A stretch of 64,000 nt of DNA from RPQJ01 sp963793675 (GCA_963793675.1 CAWCBA010000010.1:124001-188000), one strand, 5' to 3'. Shown: positions 28,493-37,055, counted from the stretch's first letter. Notes: generated by a model not told the origin, from the sequence alone. Made by a program: numbers and translations.

Positions 28493-28696
28493 ATGGCAAC
28501 CAAGAAAGACAGCGCGGCCAGGACAGTGAAGGTGACCCTGGTGAAGAGCCCCTTCGGCCAGATCCACCGTCACCGCGCCACCGTGCGCGGCCTCGGCCTG
28601 CGCCGCATGAACCAGACGGTCGTCGTGGCCGACACCCCCGAGATCCGCGGCATGCTCAACGCGTCGCGGCACCTGCTCCGCGTCGAAGAGGCGTGA
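28493..28696 (+). CDS. rpmD: Ribosomal protein L30
   Basis: A small 50S protein, 67 residues from ATG 28493. The family core VTLVKSPFGQIHRHRATVRGLGLRR is followed by the C-terminal strand. Seven bases separate it from both rpsE and rplO. Confidence 0.96.
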   Translation: MATKKDSAARTVKVTLVKSPFGQIHRHRATVRGLGLRRMNQTVVVADTPEIRGMLNASRHLLRVEEA

Positions 28697-28703
28697 TCAG
28701 ACC

Positions 28704-29147
28704 ATGAAGCTCAATACCATCAGCCCGGCACCGGGCAGCAAGAAGACGCGCACCCGCGTCGGTCGCGGCGCTTCCGCCGGCCAGGGCAAGACCTGCGGCC
28801 GCGGCGTCAAGGGCCAGCGCGCCCGCAAGGGCGGCTATCACAAGGTCGGCTTCGAGGGCGGCCAGATGCCGCTGCAGCGCCGCCTGCCGAAGATCGGTTT
28901 CCGTTCGGCGCTCGGTCGCCGCACGGCCGAAGTTCGCCTGAGCGAGCTGCACAAGATCGAGGGCGGCAACATCGACCTGGGCGTCCTGAAGGCCGCGAAC
29001 CTGGTACCGGCGAACACGCTGCAGGCCAAGATCGTGCTGTCGGGCGCCGTCAAGGCCGCCTACACGGTGTCCGGCGTCGGCGTCACGAAGGGCGCCCGCG
29101 AGGCCATCGAGAAGGCCGGCGGCAAGGTCGTCGAGGCGTCGGCCTGA
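28704..29147 (+). CDS. rplO: Ribosomal protein L15
   Basis: A late-assembly 50S protein, 147 residues. The Gly/Arg/Lys-rich N-terminal tail (GSKKTRTRVGRGASAGQGKTCGRGVKGQ) that winds through rRNA is followed by a globular domain. It precedes secY as in the canonical spc operon. Confidence 0.97.
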   Translation: MKLNTISPAPGSKKTRTRVGRGASAGQGKTCGRGVKGQRARKGGYHKVGFEGGQMPLQRRLPKIGFRSALGRRTAEVRLSELHKIEGGNIDLGVLKAANLVPANTLQAKIVLSGAVKAAYTVSGVGVTKGAREAIEKAGGKVVEASA

Positions 29148-29191
29148 GCTCCGGCTCGGGTCTGCACACTACGTAAGCGCAAGGATCAGCA

Positions 29192-30532
29192 GTGGCCAAC
29201 CAGTCCAACAACCCAGTCGCAGCCCTTGGCGAAGCGACTCGGTTGACCGAACTCAGGAACAGGTTTCTGTTCCTGATCGGCGGCCTGATCGTCTATCGCA
29301 TCGGCACCTTCATTCCGGTGCCGGGCATCGACCCGGTCGCGCTCGCGCGGTTCTTCCAGGACCAGCAGGGCACGATCCTGAGCATGTTCAACATGTTCTC
29401 GGGCGGCGCGCTGCAGCGCCTGTCGATCCTCGCGCTCGGCGTCATGCCCTACATCTCGGCCTCGATCATCGTGCAGATGATGGCCGTGGTCGTGCCGCAG
29501 CTGCAGGCCCTGCGCAAGGAAGGCGAGGCGGGCCGCCGCAAGCTGACCAACTACACGCGCTGGGGCACGGTGGGTCTCGCGGTGTTCCAGGGAGCGGGCG
29601 CGGCCGTCGCGTTCCAGAACCAGGGCGTCGTGATCAATCCCGGCTTCCAGTTCGTGTTCCTCGCCACGGCAACCCTCACGGCCGGCACCATGTTCCTGAT
29701 GTGGCTCGGTGAGCAGATCACGGAACGCGGCCTCGGCAACGGCATCTCGATGATCATCCTCTCGGGCATCGTCGCGGGCCTGCCGGCGGCCATCGGCGGC
29801 ACGCTCGAGCTCGTTCGCAACGGTGAAATCAACCCGGCGCTGGCGCTGATCCTCGTGATCATGGTCGCGGCGGTCACCTACTTCGTGGTGTTCGTCGAGC
29901 GCGGCCAGCGACGCATCCCGGTCAACTACGCCAAGCGCCAGCAGGGCCGCCGCGTGTTTGCCGGCACGTCGACGCACCTGCCGTTCAAGCTCAACATGTC
30001 GGGCGTGATCCCGCCGATCTTCGCCTCGAGCCTGCTGCTCTTCCCGGCGACGATCGCGAGCTGGTTCGGCACCAACGAGAACCTGGGCTGGCTGCAGAAC
30101 GTGGCCGCAAGCCTCGGCATCGGCCAGCCGGTGCACATGGTCATCTACGCGTCCCTGATCATCTTTTTCTGCTTCTTCTACACCGCGCTGGTTTTCAACT
30201 CGCGCGAGACGGCGGAGAACCTGAAGAAGTCCGGCGCGTTCATCCCCGGGATCCGCCCGGGCCAGCAGACGGCCGAGTACATCGACAAGGTCCTGACCCG
30301 GCTGACGGTCTGGGGCGCCCTGTACGTGGCCCTGGTCTGCCTGCTGCCCGAGATCCTGATTTCCCAGTTCCGGGTGCCGTTCTACTTCGGCGGCACCTCG
30401 CTCATGATCATCGTCGTGGTGATCATGGATTTCATGGCCCAGCTGCAGGCGCACCTCATGTCGCACCAGTACGAGGGGCTCATGAAGAAGGCCAACCTGC
30501 GCGGCTACGGCCGGCCCGGCCAGGTGCGCTGA
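29192..30532 (+). CDS. secY: Preprotein translocase subunit SecY
   Basis: The channel-forming subunit of SecYEG in the inner membrane. It has 446 residues with ten predicted transmembrane helices. The plug and pore region (SGGALQRLSILALGVMPYISASIIVQ) and the cytoplasmic loop with QRRIPVNYAKRQQGRR are intact. The start is GTG 29192 with CAAGGATC upstream. It is co-transcribed with the spc ribosomal genes; secE is at 3061. Confidence 0.98.
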   Translation: MANQSNNPVAALGEATRLTELRNRFLFLIGGLIVYRIGTFIPVPGIDPVALARFFQDQQGTILSMFNMFSGGALQRLSILALGVMPYISASIIVQMMAVVVPQLQALRKEGEAGRRKLTNYTRWGTVGLAVFQGAGAAVAFQNQGVVINPGFQFVFLATATLTAGTMFLMWLGEQITERGLGNGISMIILSGIVAGLPAAIGGTLELVRNGEINPALALILVIMVAAVTYFVVFVERGQRRIPVNYAKRQQGRRVFAGTSTHLPFKLNMSGVIPPIFASSLLLFPATIASWFGTNENLGWLQNVAASLGIGQPVHMVIYASLIIFFCFFYTALVFNSRETAENLKKSGAFIPGIRPGQQTAEYIDKVLTRLTVWGALYVALVCLLPEILISQFRVPFYFGGTSLMIIVVVIMDFMAQLQAHLMSHQYEGLMKKANLRGYGRPGQVR

Positions 30533-30561
30533 GCGCCCCCGGCTGTTTTGGAGAGAGATTC

Positions 30562-30678
30562 ATGAAAGTTCGTCCCTCGGTGAAGCGTATCTGCAAGAAC
30601 TGCAAAGTGGTTCGGCGTCGCGGCGTGGTCTACGTGATCTGCAGCAGCGACAAGCGCCACAAGCAGCGACAGGGCTGA
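30562..30678 (+). CDS. rpmJ: Ribosomal protein L36, zinc-binding form
   Basis: The smallest 50S protein, 38 residues (MKVRPSVKRICKNCKVVRRR, then GVVYVICSSDKRHKQRQG). The zinc ligands C11, C14, C27 and H33 are all present, so this is the zinc-dependent form. The ribosome binding site is GGAGAGAG before ATG 30562. It sits between secY and rpsM, as in E. coli. Confidence 0.97.
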   Translation: MKVRPSVKRICKNCKVVRRRGVVYVICSSDKRHKQRQG

Positions 30679-30694
30679 TGGCCCGGTCCTTGCA

Positions 30695-30723
30695 TTGAGC
30701 AATACCGGTTTTTCTGATATTAT
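30695..30723 (+). promoter_or_regulatory. Promoter of the alpha operon
   Basis: TTGAGC (30695-30700), a 17-base spacer and TATTAT (30718-30723), followed by the GC-rich string CCGCGCTTTTCGCGCC, which forms a small GCGC-TTTT-GCGC hairpin. An alternative -35, TTGCAT, lies five bases upstream. The expected start is near 30731, about 26 bases before rpsM. Confidence 0.6.
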
Positions 30724-30756
30724 TCCGCGCTTTTCGCGCCCCGGAGTGAGCCTAAA

Positions 30757-31137
30757 ATGGCCCGTATAGCCGGCATTAACATCCCGATGAACAAGCACGT
30801 CTGCATCGGGCTGACTGCAATTTTCGGCGTCGGTCGCAGCCAGGCGCTGGCCGCCTGCGAGGCAGCTGGCGTCAAGATCGACACCAAGGTCAAGGACCTG
30901 ACGGAAGCCGAGGTCACCGCGCTGCGCTCGGCGATCGCGAAGCTCCCGGTCGAAGGCGACCTGCGCCGTGAAGTGTCGATGAACATCAAGCGCCTCATGG
31001 ACCTCGGTTCCTACCGTGGCATGCGGCACCGCAAGGGCCTGCCGATGCGGGGACAGCGCACGCGCACCAATGCGCGCACGCGCAAGGGCCCGCGCAAGGC
31101 GGCGGTCAAGCTGAACGCACCTCCGGGCAAGGCGTAA
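30757..31137 (+). CDS. rpsM: Ribosomal protein S13
   Basis: S13 contacts P-site tRNA and forms bridge B1. It has 126 residues, slightly longer at the C-terminus than E. coli S13. The helix-two-turn-helix (IFGVGRSQALAACEAAGV) and the basic tail RGQRTRTNARTRKGPRK are present. First gene of the alpha operon. Confidence 0.98.
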   Translation: MARIAGINIPMNKHVCIGLTAIFGVGRSQALAACEAAGVKIDTKVKDLTEAEVTALRSAIAKLPVEGDLRREVSMNIKRLMDLGSYRGMRHRKGLPMRGQRTRTNARTRKGPRKAAVKLNAPPGKA

Positions 31138-31177
31138 TCCGCCCCCGCCCGGTCGAACTGACTAAGGTTGTACTCGA

Positions 31178-31576
31178 ATGGCTGACGACAAGAAGTCCGC
31201 AGGCAAGTCCCGCAAGAAGATCAAGCGCGTCGTTACCGATGCGGTTGCTCACGTGCATGCCTCGTTCAACAACACGATCATCACGATCACGGACCGCCAG
31301 GGCAACACGTTGTCCTGGGCGACTTCGGGCGGCTGCGGCTTCCGCGGTTCGCGCAAGAGCACGCCGTTCGCCGCGCAGGTCGCCGCCGAGAAGGCTGGCG
31401 TCGCAGCGCAGGAATACGGTGTCCGCACCGTCGACGTGAAGGTCCGGGGCCCGGGCCCGGGGCGCGAGTCTGCCGTGCGTGCGCTGAACGCCGCCGGCCT
31501 GAAAGTCACCAGCATCGAGGACGTGACGCCGATCCCGCACAACGGGTGCCGTCCGCCCAAGAAGCGTCGCGTTTGA
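31178..31576 (+). CDS. rpsK: Ribosomal protein S11
   Basis: A platform protein of 30S near the Shine-Dalgarno helix. It has 132 residues with a Lys-rich N-terminus. VHASFNNTIITITDRQGN and the C-terminal signature DVTPIPHNGCRPPKKRRV are intact. Confidence 0.98.
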   Translation: MADDKKSAGKSRKKIKRVVTDAVAHVHASFNNTIITITDRQGNTLSWATSGGCGFRGSRKSTPFAAQVAAEKAGVAAQEYGVRTVDVKVRGPGPGRESAVRALNAAGLKVTSIEDVTPIPHNGCRPPKKRRV

Positions 31577-31602
31577 CGCGCCGCTGCCGAGGATAAGAGA
31601 AC

Positions 31603-32226
31603 ATGGCAAGGTATCTTGGCCCCAAGTGCAAGCTCTCGCGTCGCGAGGGCACCGACCTTTTCCTGAAGAGCGGCGTCAAGTCGCTCGAGTCGAAGTGCAA
31701 GCTCGAAGTGCCGCCGGGCGGCATCAAGGGCGAGCGCCGCGCACGCGTGTCGGGCTACGGCCTGCAGCTGCGTGAAAAGCAGAAGCTGCGCCGCATGTAC
31801 GGCGTGCTCGAGCGGCAGTTCCGCGGCTACTACCAGCAGGCGGCCGGCCGTCCGGGCGCCACCGGCGAAACGCTGCTGCAGATTCTCGAGGCGCGTCTCG
31901 ACAACGTTGTCTACCGCATGGGTTTCGCCTCGACGCGCAGCGAAGCGCGCCAGCTGGTGAGCCACGGTGCGATCGTCGTCAACGGGGTGCGCGTCAACAT
32001 TCCCTCCTACCAGTGCAAGGCCGGCGTCGTCGTCGGTCTTGGCGACAAGGCGCAGAAGCAGGCGCGTGTTGCGCAGGCATTGCAGATTCGCGCCCAGACC
32101 GGCTTCCCGGACTGGGTCGAGGTCGACGAGAAGAAGTTCTCGGGTGTCCTGAAGTCGTTGCCCGAGCGTGGCGACATCCTGCCGGACATCAACGAAAGCC
32201 TCGTCGTCGAGTTGTACTCCAAGTAA
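31603..32226 (+). CDS. rpsD: Ribosomal protein S4, zinc-free form
   Basis: S4 initiates 16S folding and represses the alpha operon in the enterobacterial model. It has 207 residues. The N-terminus (MARYLGPKCKLSRREG) has two isolated Cys but no CxxC pairs. The S4 RNA-binding domain is RLDNVVYRMGFASTRSEARQLVSHG. Confidence 0.98.
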   Translation: MARYLGPKCKLSRREGTDLFLKSGVKSLESKCKLEVPPGGIKGERRARVSGYGLQLREKQKLRRMYGVLERQFRGYYQQAAGRPGATGETLLQILEARLDNVVYRMGFASTRSEARQLVSHGAIVVNGVRVNIPSYQCKAGVVVGLGDKAQKQARVAQALQIRAQTGFPDWVEVDEKKFSGVLKSLPERGDILPDINESLVVELYSK

Positions 32227-32274
32227 CCACCCGGCCCGGTCTAACCGGGCCTTGCCAAGGCAAGGGCACTTCAA

Positions 32275-33279
32275 ATGCAGTCAGCCGTTGCGGAATTCCT
32301 CCGTCCGCGCGTGGTGAAGGTGACACCGACGTCACCCCGTCACGCCAAGATCGTCATCGAGCCGTTCGAGCGTGGCTTCGGCCACACGCTCGGCAACGCG
32401 CTGCGGCGCGTGCTGCTGTCGTCGATGCCGGGCAGCGCGATCACCGAAGTCGAGATCGATGGCGTCCTCCACGAGTACACCAGCATCGAAGGCGTGCAGG
32501 AAGACGTCGTCGATATCCTGCTGAACCTCAAGCTCGTCGCGATCCGCCTGAACGCGCGCGACGAGTCGGAGCTGCGCCTCTCGAAGAAGGGTCCGGGCCC
32601 GGTTCGCGCCGGCGACATCCAGGCCGACCACGACGTCGAGATCCTGAATCCCGAGCTCGTGATCGCCAACCTGACCAAGGCCGGCGAACTGAACATGACG
32701 CTCAAGGTCGAGAAGGGCCGCGGCTACCGCCCGGCGCTGCAGCGCCTCGCGTTCGAAGAAGCCAGCCGCCCGATCGGCCGCCTGCTGCTCGACGCGTCGT
32801 TCAGCCCGATCCGCAAGGTCACCTACAACGTCGAAGCGGCGCGCGTCGAACAGCGCACCGACCTCGACAAGCTGATCATCGACATCGAGACCAACGGCAC
32901 GATCGACGCCGAGGAAGCGATCCGCCGCGCCGGCTCGATCCTGAAGGACCAGCTGTCGGTGTTCGTCGACCTGCAGGGCCAGGACGAAGAGAAGTCGCGC
33001 CCGGCCGACCACCACTTCGACCCGCTGCTGCTGCGTCCCGTCGACGAACTGGAGCTCACCGTCCGCAGTGCGAACTGCCTCAAGGCGGAGAACATCCACT
33101 ACATCGGCGACCTCGTGCAGAAGACCGAGGTCGAGCTGCTGCGCACCCCGAACCTCGGCAAGAAGTCGCTCACCGAGATCAAGGAAGTGCTGGAAAGCCA
33201 CGGCCTCTCGCTCGGCATGCGCCTCGACAACTGGCCGCCCTCGGGCCTGAAGCGCGACGACGAGCGCGACGTCCTCTAA
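32275..33279 (+). CDS. rpoA: RNA polymerase alpha subunit
   Basis: Alpha dimerises to seed polymerase assembly; its C-terminal domain binds UP elements and activators. It has 334 residues. The N-terminal domain includes FGHTLGNALRRVLLSSMPG. The C-terminal domain (from about residue 255) has the helix-hairpin-helix region RTPNLGKKSLTEIKEVL. It lies between rpsD and rplQ. Confidence 0.99.
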   Translation: MQSAVAEFLRPRVVKVTPTSPRHAKIVIEPFERGFGHTLGNALRRVLLSSMPGSAITEVEIDGVLHEYTSIEGVQEDVVDILLNLKLVAIRLNARDESELRLSKKGPGPVRAGDIQADHDVEILNPELVIANLTKAGELNMTLKVEKGRGYRPALQRLAFEEASRPIGRLLLDASFSPIRKVTYNVEAARVEQRTDLDKLIIDIETNGTIDAEEAIRRAGSILKDQLSVFVDLQGQDEEKSRPADHHFDPLLLRPVDELELTVRSANCLKAENIHYIGDLVQKTEVELLRTPNLGKKSLTEIKEVLESHGLSLGMRLDNWPPSGLKRDDERDVL

Positions 33280-33330
33280 GAAGCGAACAGTGGCCGGCAG
33301 CCAGTCTGCCGGCCGGAAAGAGATCAAGAC

Positions 33331-33843
33331 ATGCGACACGGACTTACCGGGCGGCAGCTGAGCCGCAACGCGACGCACCGCTCGGCGATGCTGCGCAACA
33401 TGGCGGCCTCGCTGCTGCGTCACGAGACCATCAAGACGACGGTACCGAAGGCGAAGGAGCTGCGCCGTTTCGTCGAGCCGCTCATCACGCTCGGCAAGAA
33501 GGACAGCGAAGCGAACCGGCGCCTCGCGTTCTCGCGCCTGCGCGACGCGGAAGTCGTGACCAAGCTGTTTGCCGAACTGGGCCCGCGCTTCGCGGCGCGT
33601 CCGGGCGGCTACACCCGCATCCTGCACATGGCCAACCGCGCCGGCGACAACGCCGAAATGGCGCTGATGGCCCTGGTCGATCGCGCTGCCCCGGCCGCCG
33701 CGGCCCCTGCTGCGGACGAAGGCGAGAAGAAGCCGAAGGCCCGCAAGAAGAAGACGGCCGACGCCGCTCCTGCCGCGGCTGCAGGCGACGAGCCGGCCAG
33801 GAAGCCGCGCGCGCCGCGCAAGAAGAAGACAGCCGCAGCCTGA
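33331..33843 (+). CDS. rplQ: Ribosomal protein L17 with a basic C-terminal tail
   Basis: L17 lies at the tunnel exit. The core, residues 1 to about 118, is normal (MRHGLTGRQLSRNATHRSAM ... GGYTRILHMANRAGDNAEMA). The remaining 51 residues or so are a Lys/Ala/Pro-rich tail with KKPKARKKKTADAA and KPRAPRKKKTAAA, absent from E. coli L17 and resembling histone H1 or AlgP-type repeats. Last gene of the alpha operon; an intrinsic terminator follows 65 bases later. Confidence 0.97.
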   Translation: MRHGLTGRQLSRNATHRSAMLRNMAASLLRHETIKTTVPKAKELRRFVEPLITLGKKDSEANRRLAFSRLRDAEVVTKLFAELGPRFAARPGGYTRILHMANRAGDNAEMALMALVDRAAPAAAAPAADEGEKKPKARKKKTADAAPAAAAGDEPARKPRAPRKKKTAAA

Positions 33844-33907
33844 TCGATCCGACAGCTGCCGCGGCCCGATCGGTTCAGCTGGAACCGTGATGCCGTGAGA
33901 AAGACCA

Positions 33908-33936
33908 AGCCGGACCCGTGTCCGGCTTTTCTTTTT
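33908..33936 (+). terminator. Intrinsic terminator after rplQ
   Basis: AGCCGGAC - CCGT - GTCCGGCT, a perfect 8-base stem with a 4-base loop, followed by TTTCTTTTT. It is the clearest terminator in the window and ends the S10-spc-alpha block. Confidence 0.93.
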
Positions 33937-33994
33937 GCACACCGTCCAATACCGTGCGTCGTGATCCACCAGACACCTACGGAGCGGCCAGCAC

Positions 33995-34468
33995 ATGAGC
34001 ATCGTCTCGGAATTCAAGGAATTCGCCATGAAGGGCAACGTGCTCGACATGGCGGTCGGCGTCGTGATCGGCGGCGCGTTCGGCAAGATCGTCTCGTCGC
34101 TGGTCGGCGACGTGATCACGCCGATGATCGGCAAGGCCGTCGGTGGCGTGAACTTCGGGGACCTGGCGTTCAGCCTCGGCACGGACCCGGCCGGCGCGCC
34201 GATCCTGGTGAAGTACGGCATGTTCCTGCAGAACATCTTCGACTTCGTGATCATCGCGGCGGCGATCTTCATGGCGCTCAAGGCGATCAACAGGCTGAAG
34301 GCTCCGCCGCCTCCTGCGGCGGCTCCGGCGCCGGCGCCGGACGTGGTGCTGCTCGGCGAGATTCGTGACCTGCTGAAGAAGCAAGCCTTAGCCGCGCTGC
34401 GACCTCTCCCGCCTGGCGGGAGAGGCGGCGAGACGGCTACGCGACCTTCGCGAACGCATCCCGCGTGA
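33995..34468 (+). CDS. mscL: Large-conductance mechanosensitive channel MscL
   Basis: A stretch-activated channel that releases solutes on osmotic downshock. The N-terminal MSIVSEFKEFAMKGNVLDMAVGVVIGGAFGKIVSS holds the first transmembrane helix and gate. The second helix is near YGMFLQNIFDFVIIAAAIFM, and the cytoplasmic helix ends in LLGEIRDLLKK. As read, the frame continues 25 residues or so through an inverted-repeat hairpin and overlaps the convergent pepQ, giving 157 residues. Removing one C at 34382 would end it at TAG 34389-34391, about 132 residues and near the usual length. I suspect that shorter end is correct. Confidence 0.9.
   Translation: MSIVSEFKEFAMKGNVLDMAVGVVIGGAFGKIVSSLVGDVITPMIGKAVGGVNFGDLAFSLGTDPAGAPILVKYGMFLQNIFDFVIIAAAIFMALKAINRLKAPPPPAAAPAPAPDVVLLGEIRDLLKKQALAALRPLPPGGRGGETATRPSRTHPA
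34403..34425. repeat. CCTCTCCCGCC palindromic repeat between mscL and pepQ
   Basis: CCTCTCCCGCC (34403-34413) and its exact complement GGCGGGAGAGG (34415-34425) around a single T. This is the type of REP-like element scattered through many proteobacterial intergenic regions. It lies at the convergent ends of mscL and pepQ and could act as a bidirectional transcript end. Confidence 0.7.
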
Positions 34469-35787
34469 GATTCTCCGGCGTGCCCGATGCCGTGCAGGCG
34501 ACGTCGTCCTCGATGCGGATGCCGCCATACGGTTGCAGGCGCCGCACGACGTCCCAGGCGATGTAACGGCCGAGACCGTTCTTCTGCGCCTCGTCGAGCA
34601 GCAGGTCGATGAAGTACAGGCCCGGTTCGATGGTGACGACCATGCCCGGTTCGAGCCGGCGCGTGAGGCGCAGGTAAGGATGGCCCGTCGGGCGCGCAAT
34701 TTCGGTGCGGCCCGAATCGTCGGCAGCGAGACCCGCCACGTCGTGCACCTGGAGGCCGAGCAGGTGCCCGATGCCGTGCGGGAAGAACACGCTGGACACT
34801 CCGTCGTCGCGCAGCTTGTTCGGCCGTGCATCCCGCGACCACGCCCGCCCGGACCAGCGCGTCGGCAATCAGGCGATGAGCGAGCAGGTGAATCTCGCGG
34901 TAGTCGAACCCGGGTCGAACGGCGGCGCAGAGTTCGAGCTGCAGTTTCTCCATCGCGGCCATCAGTTCGAGGAAGGTCGGGTCCGCGCCAGCCGCATCCG
35001 CGACGTGCGTGCGCGTGATGTCGCTGGCGTAGCCGCGGAACTGCGCGCCCGCGTCGATCAGGAACGTTGGGCGCGGCACGTCGCGCCGGCGACCCAGGGT
35101 CGTGTAGTGCAGGATGGCGGCACCCTCGCCAAACGCGATGATGTTGCCGTACGGCAGTTCCTGTTCCCGCAACCCGACGGCCGAGCAGTACGCCTGATGC
35201 ACCTCGAATTCCGAGGCTCCCGCGCGGTAGGCCGCCGCCGCCACAACGTGACCGACCGCACCGAGCCGTGATGCCTCGCGCATGCACGCGAGCTCATAGG
35301 GTGTCTTGGCCGCACGGTGGTAATGGAGATACGCCAGCAACCCGGCTGGATTCGTGGCGCTGAAGCCCCAGTCGGCAAACTCGGCGGGTGGCTCGCCGAT
35401 GAAGGCCATGCGGCGGTTGCCGGCATCGAGCAGCCCGCGTGCTTCCGCGGGTTCCCGGACGACGGTGAGGTCGAATTCGCGGGTCCAGGCGGCGGTCGGG
35501 ACCGTCGGCGGCTTGTGCCAGTAATCGGCGGGCTGATGAAATACCAGCTGGGGCCTGCGGCCGGGCAGGTAGCGGACGAAGCAATCCGGCGCCTCCTGCA
35601 GGGGTGCCCAGTGCAGGAAATGCGGGTTCGCCTTGAAGGCGGGACCGTGGTCGTCCAGGAAATGCAGCCCGGGGCGACCCGAATACACGACCAGGCCGTC
35701 GTGGCCTTCGCGCTCGAGGGCACGGTCCGCAAGCGCCTGCACGTGCTGCAGGTGGGCAGGAAACAACTGGTCGATGGCATCCGTCAT
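34437..35787 (-). CDS. pepQ: Xaa-Pro dipeptidase, peptidase family M24 (frame broken)
   Basis: A metallopeptidase that cleaves Xaa-Pro dipeptides in the cytoplasm. It starts at 35787 (MTDAIDQLFPAHLQHVQALA) and is intact through the first metal ligands (FLIDAGAQFRGYASDITRTH) up to about 34820. There the phase changes to LRDDGVSSVFFPHGIGHLLGLQVHD. The remaining ligands are present: His in FPHGIGH, Glu in TIEPGLY and Glu in RIEDD. One extra base near 34815-34822 explains the break; repaired length is about 449 residues, against 443 in E. coli PepQ. Convergent with mscL. Confidence 0.88.
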
Positions 35788-36025
35788 GGTTTGGGGCCCA
35801 GGGTCAGGAACCTGTGATCATAGGAGAACGATAGCCACCCGGGCGGGCTGTTGGGCACTTCGACCCGGCCGGCTGTCGCCAGATAGAGACAGTTTAACGG
35901 CATACGTTCGGAAAGCGGGGTCCTAGAATCGCACCCGTGCACCAGGCAGGCCCGCCGCAACGTGGGTCGGTCGAAGGTGCAAGGTGCTCGATATCAACAT
36001 ACTGCAATTTTTGGGGTATTTATCA
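35788..36025. other. Intergenic region between pepQ and a lipoprotein gene
   Basis: 238 bases between divergent genes with no coding potential that I can support. On the minus strand TATGAT (forward 35817-35822) could be the pepQ -10 box. On the plus strand TAGAAT (35924-35929) could serve the lipoprotein. Neither has a good -35 partner. Confidence 0.4.
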
Positions 36026-36346
36026 ATGAACGCGAAGATCGCTCTCGCCGCCGCCCTCGCCGCCCTGGTCCTCGCCGGCTGCGCCAAGAAGGAAGAAGCC
36101 GTCGAAGCCACGCAGGAAGCCGCTGCTGATGCCGCCGCTGCCGCTGGCCAGGCTGCTGACGCCGCCACGGACGCCGCCGCTGCTGCGACGGACGCCGCCG
36201 CTGCTGCTGGTGATGCCGTTGTTGGCGCCGCTGGCGACGCCGCTGCTGTTGCTGGCGACGCCGCTGCTGCTGCTGGCGACGCCGCCGCTGCCGCTGGCGA
36301 AGCTGCGCAGGACGCCGGCGCTGCCGTGCAGGAAGCGACCAAGTAA
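36026..36346 (+). CDS. Small alanine-rich lipoprotein with a heptad repeat
   Basis: A predicted lipoprotein of 106 residues. The signal peptide MNAKIALAAALAALVLAGC ends in a lipobox (LAGC, lipid-modified C19), followed by KKEE. Most of the rest uses only Ala, Gly, Asp, Thr, Val and Gln, in 7-residue periods such as AAGDAAA, VAGDAAA and AAGDAAA. Such a sequence should form one long amphipathic helix, like the Ala-zipper of Lpp/OprI-type lipoproteins. Unlike Lpp there is no C-terminal Lys-rich anchor beyond ATK. The ATG at 36026 is chosen because it begins the signal peptide. Function unknown; a cell-wall spacer role is a guess. Confidence 0.75.
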   Translation: MNAKIALAAALAALVLAGCAKKEEAVEATQEAAADAAAAAGQAADAATDAAAAATDAAAAAGDAVVGAAGDAAAVAGDAAAAAGDAAAAAGEAAQDAGAAVQEATK

Positions 36347-36362
36347 TTGGCGCTGACTGTCC

Positions 36363-36421
36363 GTCGGCCCGTTGCGGGCTGACGAAAAGATGGAGCGGAT
36401 CCCGGCTGGGGTCCGCTCCAT
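36363..36421 (+). terminator. Tandem hairpins after the lipoprotein gene
   Basis: GTCGGCCCG-TTG-CGGGCTGAC (36363-36383, with a G-T pair), then ATGGAGCGGATCCC-GGCT-GGGGTCCGCTCCAT (36390-36421). The second stem is about 13 pairs with one bulge and is followed by TCTC rather than a T-run. Probably a transcript end or an mRNA-stabilising structure for the abundant-lipoprotein type of gene upstream. Confidence 0.55.
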
Positions 36422-36495
36422 TCTCACCGCAGCAGACCAGCCCCGGCGCCCCAGCGGCCCGGTGATCGAGGCACCCGCTGGAGGCGGGTCGAGCA

Positions 36496-37020
36496 GTGCC
36501 TGTAACGGTACGTGACGCTCGCAATTCAACCCAGGACCGCGAATGGATTCGCTCGGTCTACCGTGAATACCTGTCCGAGCTTTCGACGTCCAAGAGCGGA
36601 CTCTTCCCGGCGCTTGGCGAATGGGACGCGCGCGAAAGCGAGTTCATGGCCGGCTGGTTCGCCGATTCTGGCGCCATGCCTTTCGTGATACTCGACGAAG
36701 GCCACCGCGTCGGCTTCGCCCTCGTGTCGCGTCCGCCTGCGTTTCCACGCTCGTCGGTCAATTACCGGATGGCCGAATTCTTCATCGTCAGCGCTTCGCG
36801 CCGCCGCGGCGTCGGCGCGTCTGCCGCTGCGCTGCTGTTCAACCGTTTTTCGGGCGACTGGGAAGTGCTCGAGGACGAGCAGAATCGCCCGGCGTTGCAG
36901 TTCTGGCGTCGCGTGATCTCGCGCCAGACGTCGGGTCATTTCTCGGAGACGCGCGGCGGCGGGGAGGTGCGCCATCGCTTCCGCACGGAAGCACACCCCT
37001 CGGTTCGCGGCGCGAGCTGA
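36496..37020 (+). CDS. GNAT-family N-acetyltransferase
   Basis: A predicted acetyl-CoA-dependent acetyltransferase of 174 residues; substrate unknown. The acetyl-CoA-binding motif A region is RRRGVGASAAALLFNRF (about 100-116), preceded by strand AEFFIVSAS. The C-terminal QFWRRVI resembles the usual FY/FW segment near the active site. The GTG at 36496 is the likely start; no strong ribosome binding site is visible. It is convergent with uvrA, 35 bases away. Confidence 0.8.
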   Translation: MPVTVRDARNSTQDREWIRSVYREYLSELSTSKSGLFPALGEWDARESEFMAGWFADSGAMPFVILDEGHRVGFALVSRPPAFPRSSVNYRMAEFFIVSASRRRGVGASAAALLFNRFSGDWEVLEDEQNRPALQFWRRVISRQTSGHFSETRGGGEVRHRFRTEAHPSVRGAS

Positions 37021-37055
37021 CCTCCTCGCCGCCACCGCCTGCGGCAGAGGCGACA

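Noticed and set aside
32332..35787. An 1151-codon minus-strand frame joining pepQ to sequence antisense to rpoA and rplQ
   Set aside because: Only its first 320 codons or so are real PepQ. The rest is read-through in the wrong phase after the frame break.
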